From positions 1 to 5,814 of the forward strand of contig JALZUX010000423.1 in NCBI GenBank assembly GCA_023301405.1: DNA of 5,814 bases, given 5' to 3'. Source of the stretch: Granulosicoccaceae bacterium. Lineage in GTDB: Bacteria; Pseudomonadota; Gammaproteobacteria; Granulosicoccales; Granulosicoccaceae. Positions 5,114-5,814 of this stretch are shown here, in pieces. The position numbers were made by a program, and so were the translations under genes. Within the stretch, counting starts at the first letter, position 1, and each line of letters begins with the position of its first letter. The notes beneath the pieces were generated by a model. The model was not told the origin of the DNA, made no database searches, and worked only from the letters and a program-made list of their open reading frames with translations.

Positions 5114-5814
5114 ATGACAGCTAACCCCCCAAGAAATATAGCGATCGTTGGCTGCGGCCCTGCAGGGTTATCATCCGCTATCGCACTTCATGACGGCGGT
5201 TTTAATATCACTATTTACGACCAATTCAGTCAACCCGGCCCGGTCGGTTCAGGGCTGATGTTGCAACCCACCGGCCTTGAAGCATTAGAAATATTTGGAC
5301 TACGAGCAAACGCTGAAAAACTGGGACAGCGGATAGACGGCATGCTGGGGAAATTAGCACCAAACGGCAAAACAGTTCTTGATATCAAATACAGTACGCT
5401 GAGGCAAAATCTGTATGGTGTTGCGATTCACCGCGCTTCACTTTTCCATCTACTGTATTGCGCTGTCATTGAACGAAAAATCAACGTAGTAACCGACCGG
5501 AAAATCAGTTCACTTCGTTGGCACACTGATCAACGAATAACGCCACTTGATAACAATGGCCAGTCCGTTGGTCCGCCTGCTGACCTGATTGTGGACGCCA
5601 GCGGCGTGCAATCAACACTACTACAGTACGCAATCCGTGATCGAAAAGCATCGCAAGGTAATCACCAACCAGTTGGCAAGCCCCTTGAATTCGGTGCGTT
5701 ATGGACAACCGTTAAACTAGCTGACTTTCAATTTGATCGAACCCTGCTTGAACAACGATACAAAAAAGCCAACATCATGATCGGTGTACTTCCCTGTGGC
5801 ACTTTACCTGATTC
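5114..5814 (+). CDS. FAD-dependent monooxygenase (UbiH/PHBH-like), 3' end cut by window edge
   Basis: From ATG 5114 the frame is open to the window edge, giving 233 complete codons. The first strand-turn-helix has the dinucleotide-binding motif IVGCGPAGLSSAIAL with G13-x-G15-x-x-G18, and the second strand ends in an acidic residue (IYD, Asp36) expected to contact the ADP ribose. MLQPTGLEALEIFGL (49-63) and the H-R-A-S-L-F segment with Arg107 (106-111) are typical of class A flavin monooxygenases. ADLIVDASGVQS (156-167) is the family's second FAD/NAD(P)H motif, although Asp-Gly of the usual G-A-D-G is replaced by A-S-G. Members use NAD(P)H and O2 to hydroxylate aromatic or other small substrates; the substrate is unknown. 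Family members are usually about 380-400 residues, so roughly 40% is missing. No Shine-Dalgarno precedes ATG 5114; ATG 5066 would add 16 residues but puts the FAD motif unusually far in. Confidence 0.88.
   Translation, partial: MTANPPRNIAIVGCGPAGLSSAIALHDGGFNITIYDQFSQPGPVGSGLMLQPTGLEALEIFGLRANAEKLGQRIDGMLGKLAPNGKTVLDIKYSTLRQNLYGVAIHRASLFHLLYCAVIERKINVVTDRKISSLRWHTDQRITPLDNNGQSVGPPADLIVDASGVQSTLLQYAIRDRKASQGNHQPVGKPLEFGALWTTVKLADFQFDRTLLEQRYKKANIMIGVLPCGTLPD

Overview
The window looks like ordinary bacterial chromosome with roughly even GC content. It probably comes from a Proteobacterium, most likely an aquatic gammaproteobacterium. That guess rests only on the style of the proteins (a DUF1501 protein with a twin-arginine-like leader, a long-form DUF1989 protein, a UbiH/PHBH-type monooxygenase) and on Shine-Dalgarno use; no rRNA, tRNA or marker gene is present to confirm it. 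I see no transposase, integrase, phage gene, CRISPR array or RNA gene.

Layout: (1) 3-893, plus strand: the 3' part of an unrecognised protein whose start lies left of the window. (2) 903-2060, plus: a DUF1501 protein with a twin-arginine-like leader; its ribosome binding site overlaps the stop codon of gene 1, so the two almost certainly form one operon. (3) 2149-2994, plus: a long-form DUF1989 (urea carboxylase-associated family) protein, 88 bases after DUF1501 and separated from it by a hairpin and a 10-bp palindrome. (4) 2995-3497: a 503-base gap between convergent genes, with no credible gene but a few small inverted repeats and a C9 tract. (5) 3498-4766, minus: an Eis-like GNAT acetyltransferase with the expected catalytic tyrosine and a C-terminal phenylalanine. 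(6) 4767-5113: a 347-base divergent intergenic region with a 12-bp palindrome and a compact hairpin. (7) 5114 to the right edge, plus: the N-terminal 233 codons of an FAD-dependent monooxygenase, with no stop inside the window.

Genes 1 and 2 probably act together, the DUF1501 protein being exported. The DUF1989 protein, acetyltransferase and monooxygenase look like independent small-molecule metabolism genes; nothing in the sequence ties them into one pathway. I did not find a convincing new multi-gene system. The most useful leads are the unidentified partner of DUF1501 where a DUF1800 gene is often found, the stand-alone long DUF1989 protein, and the Eis-type acetyltransferase in a probable Gram-negative.
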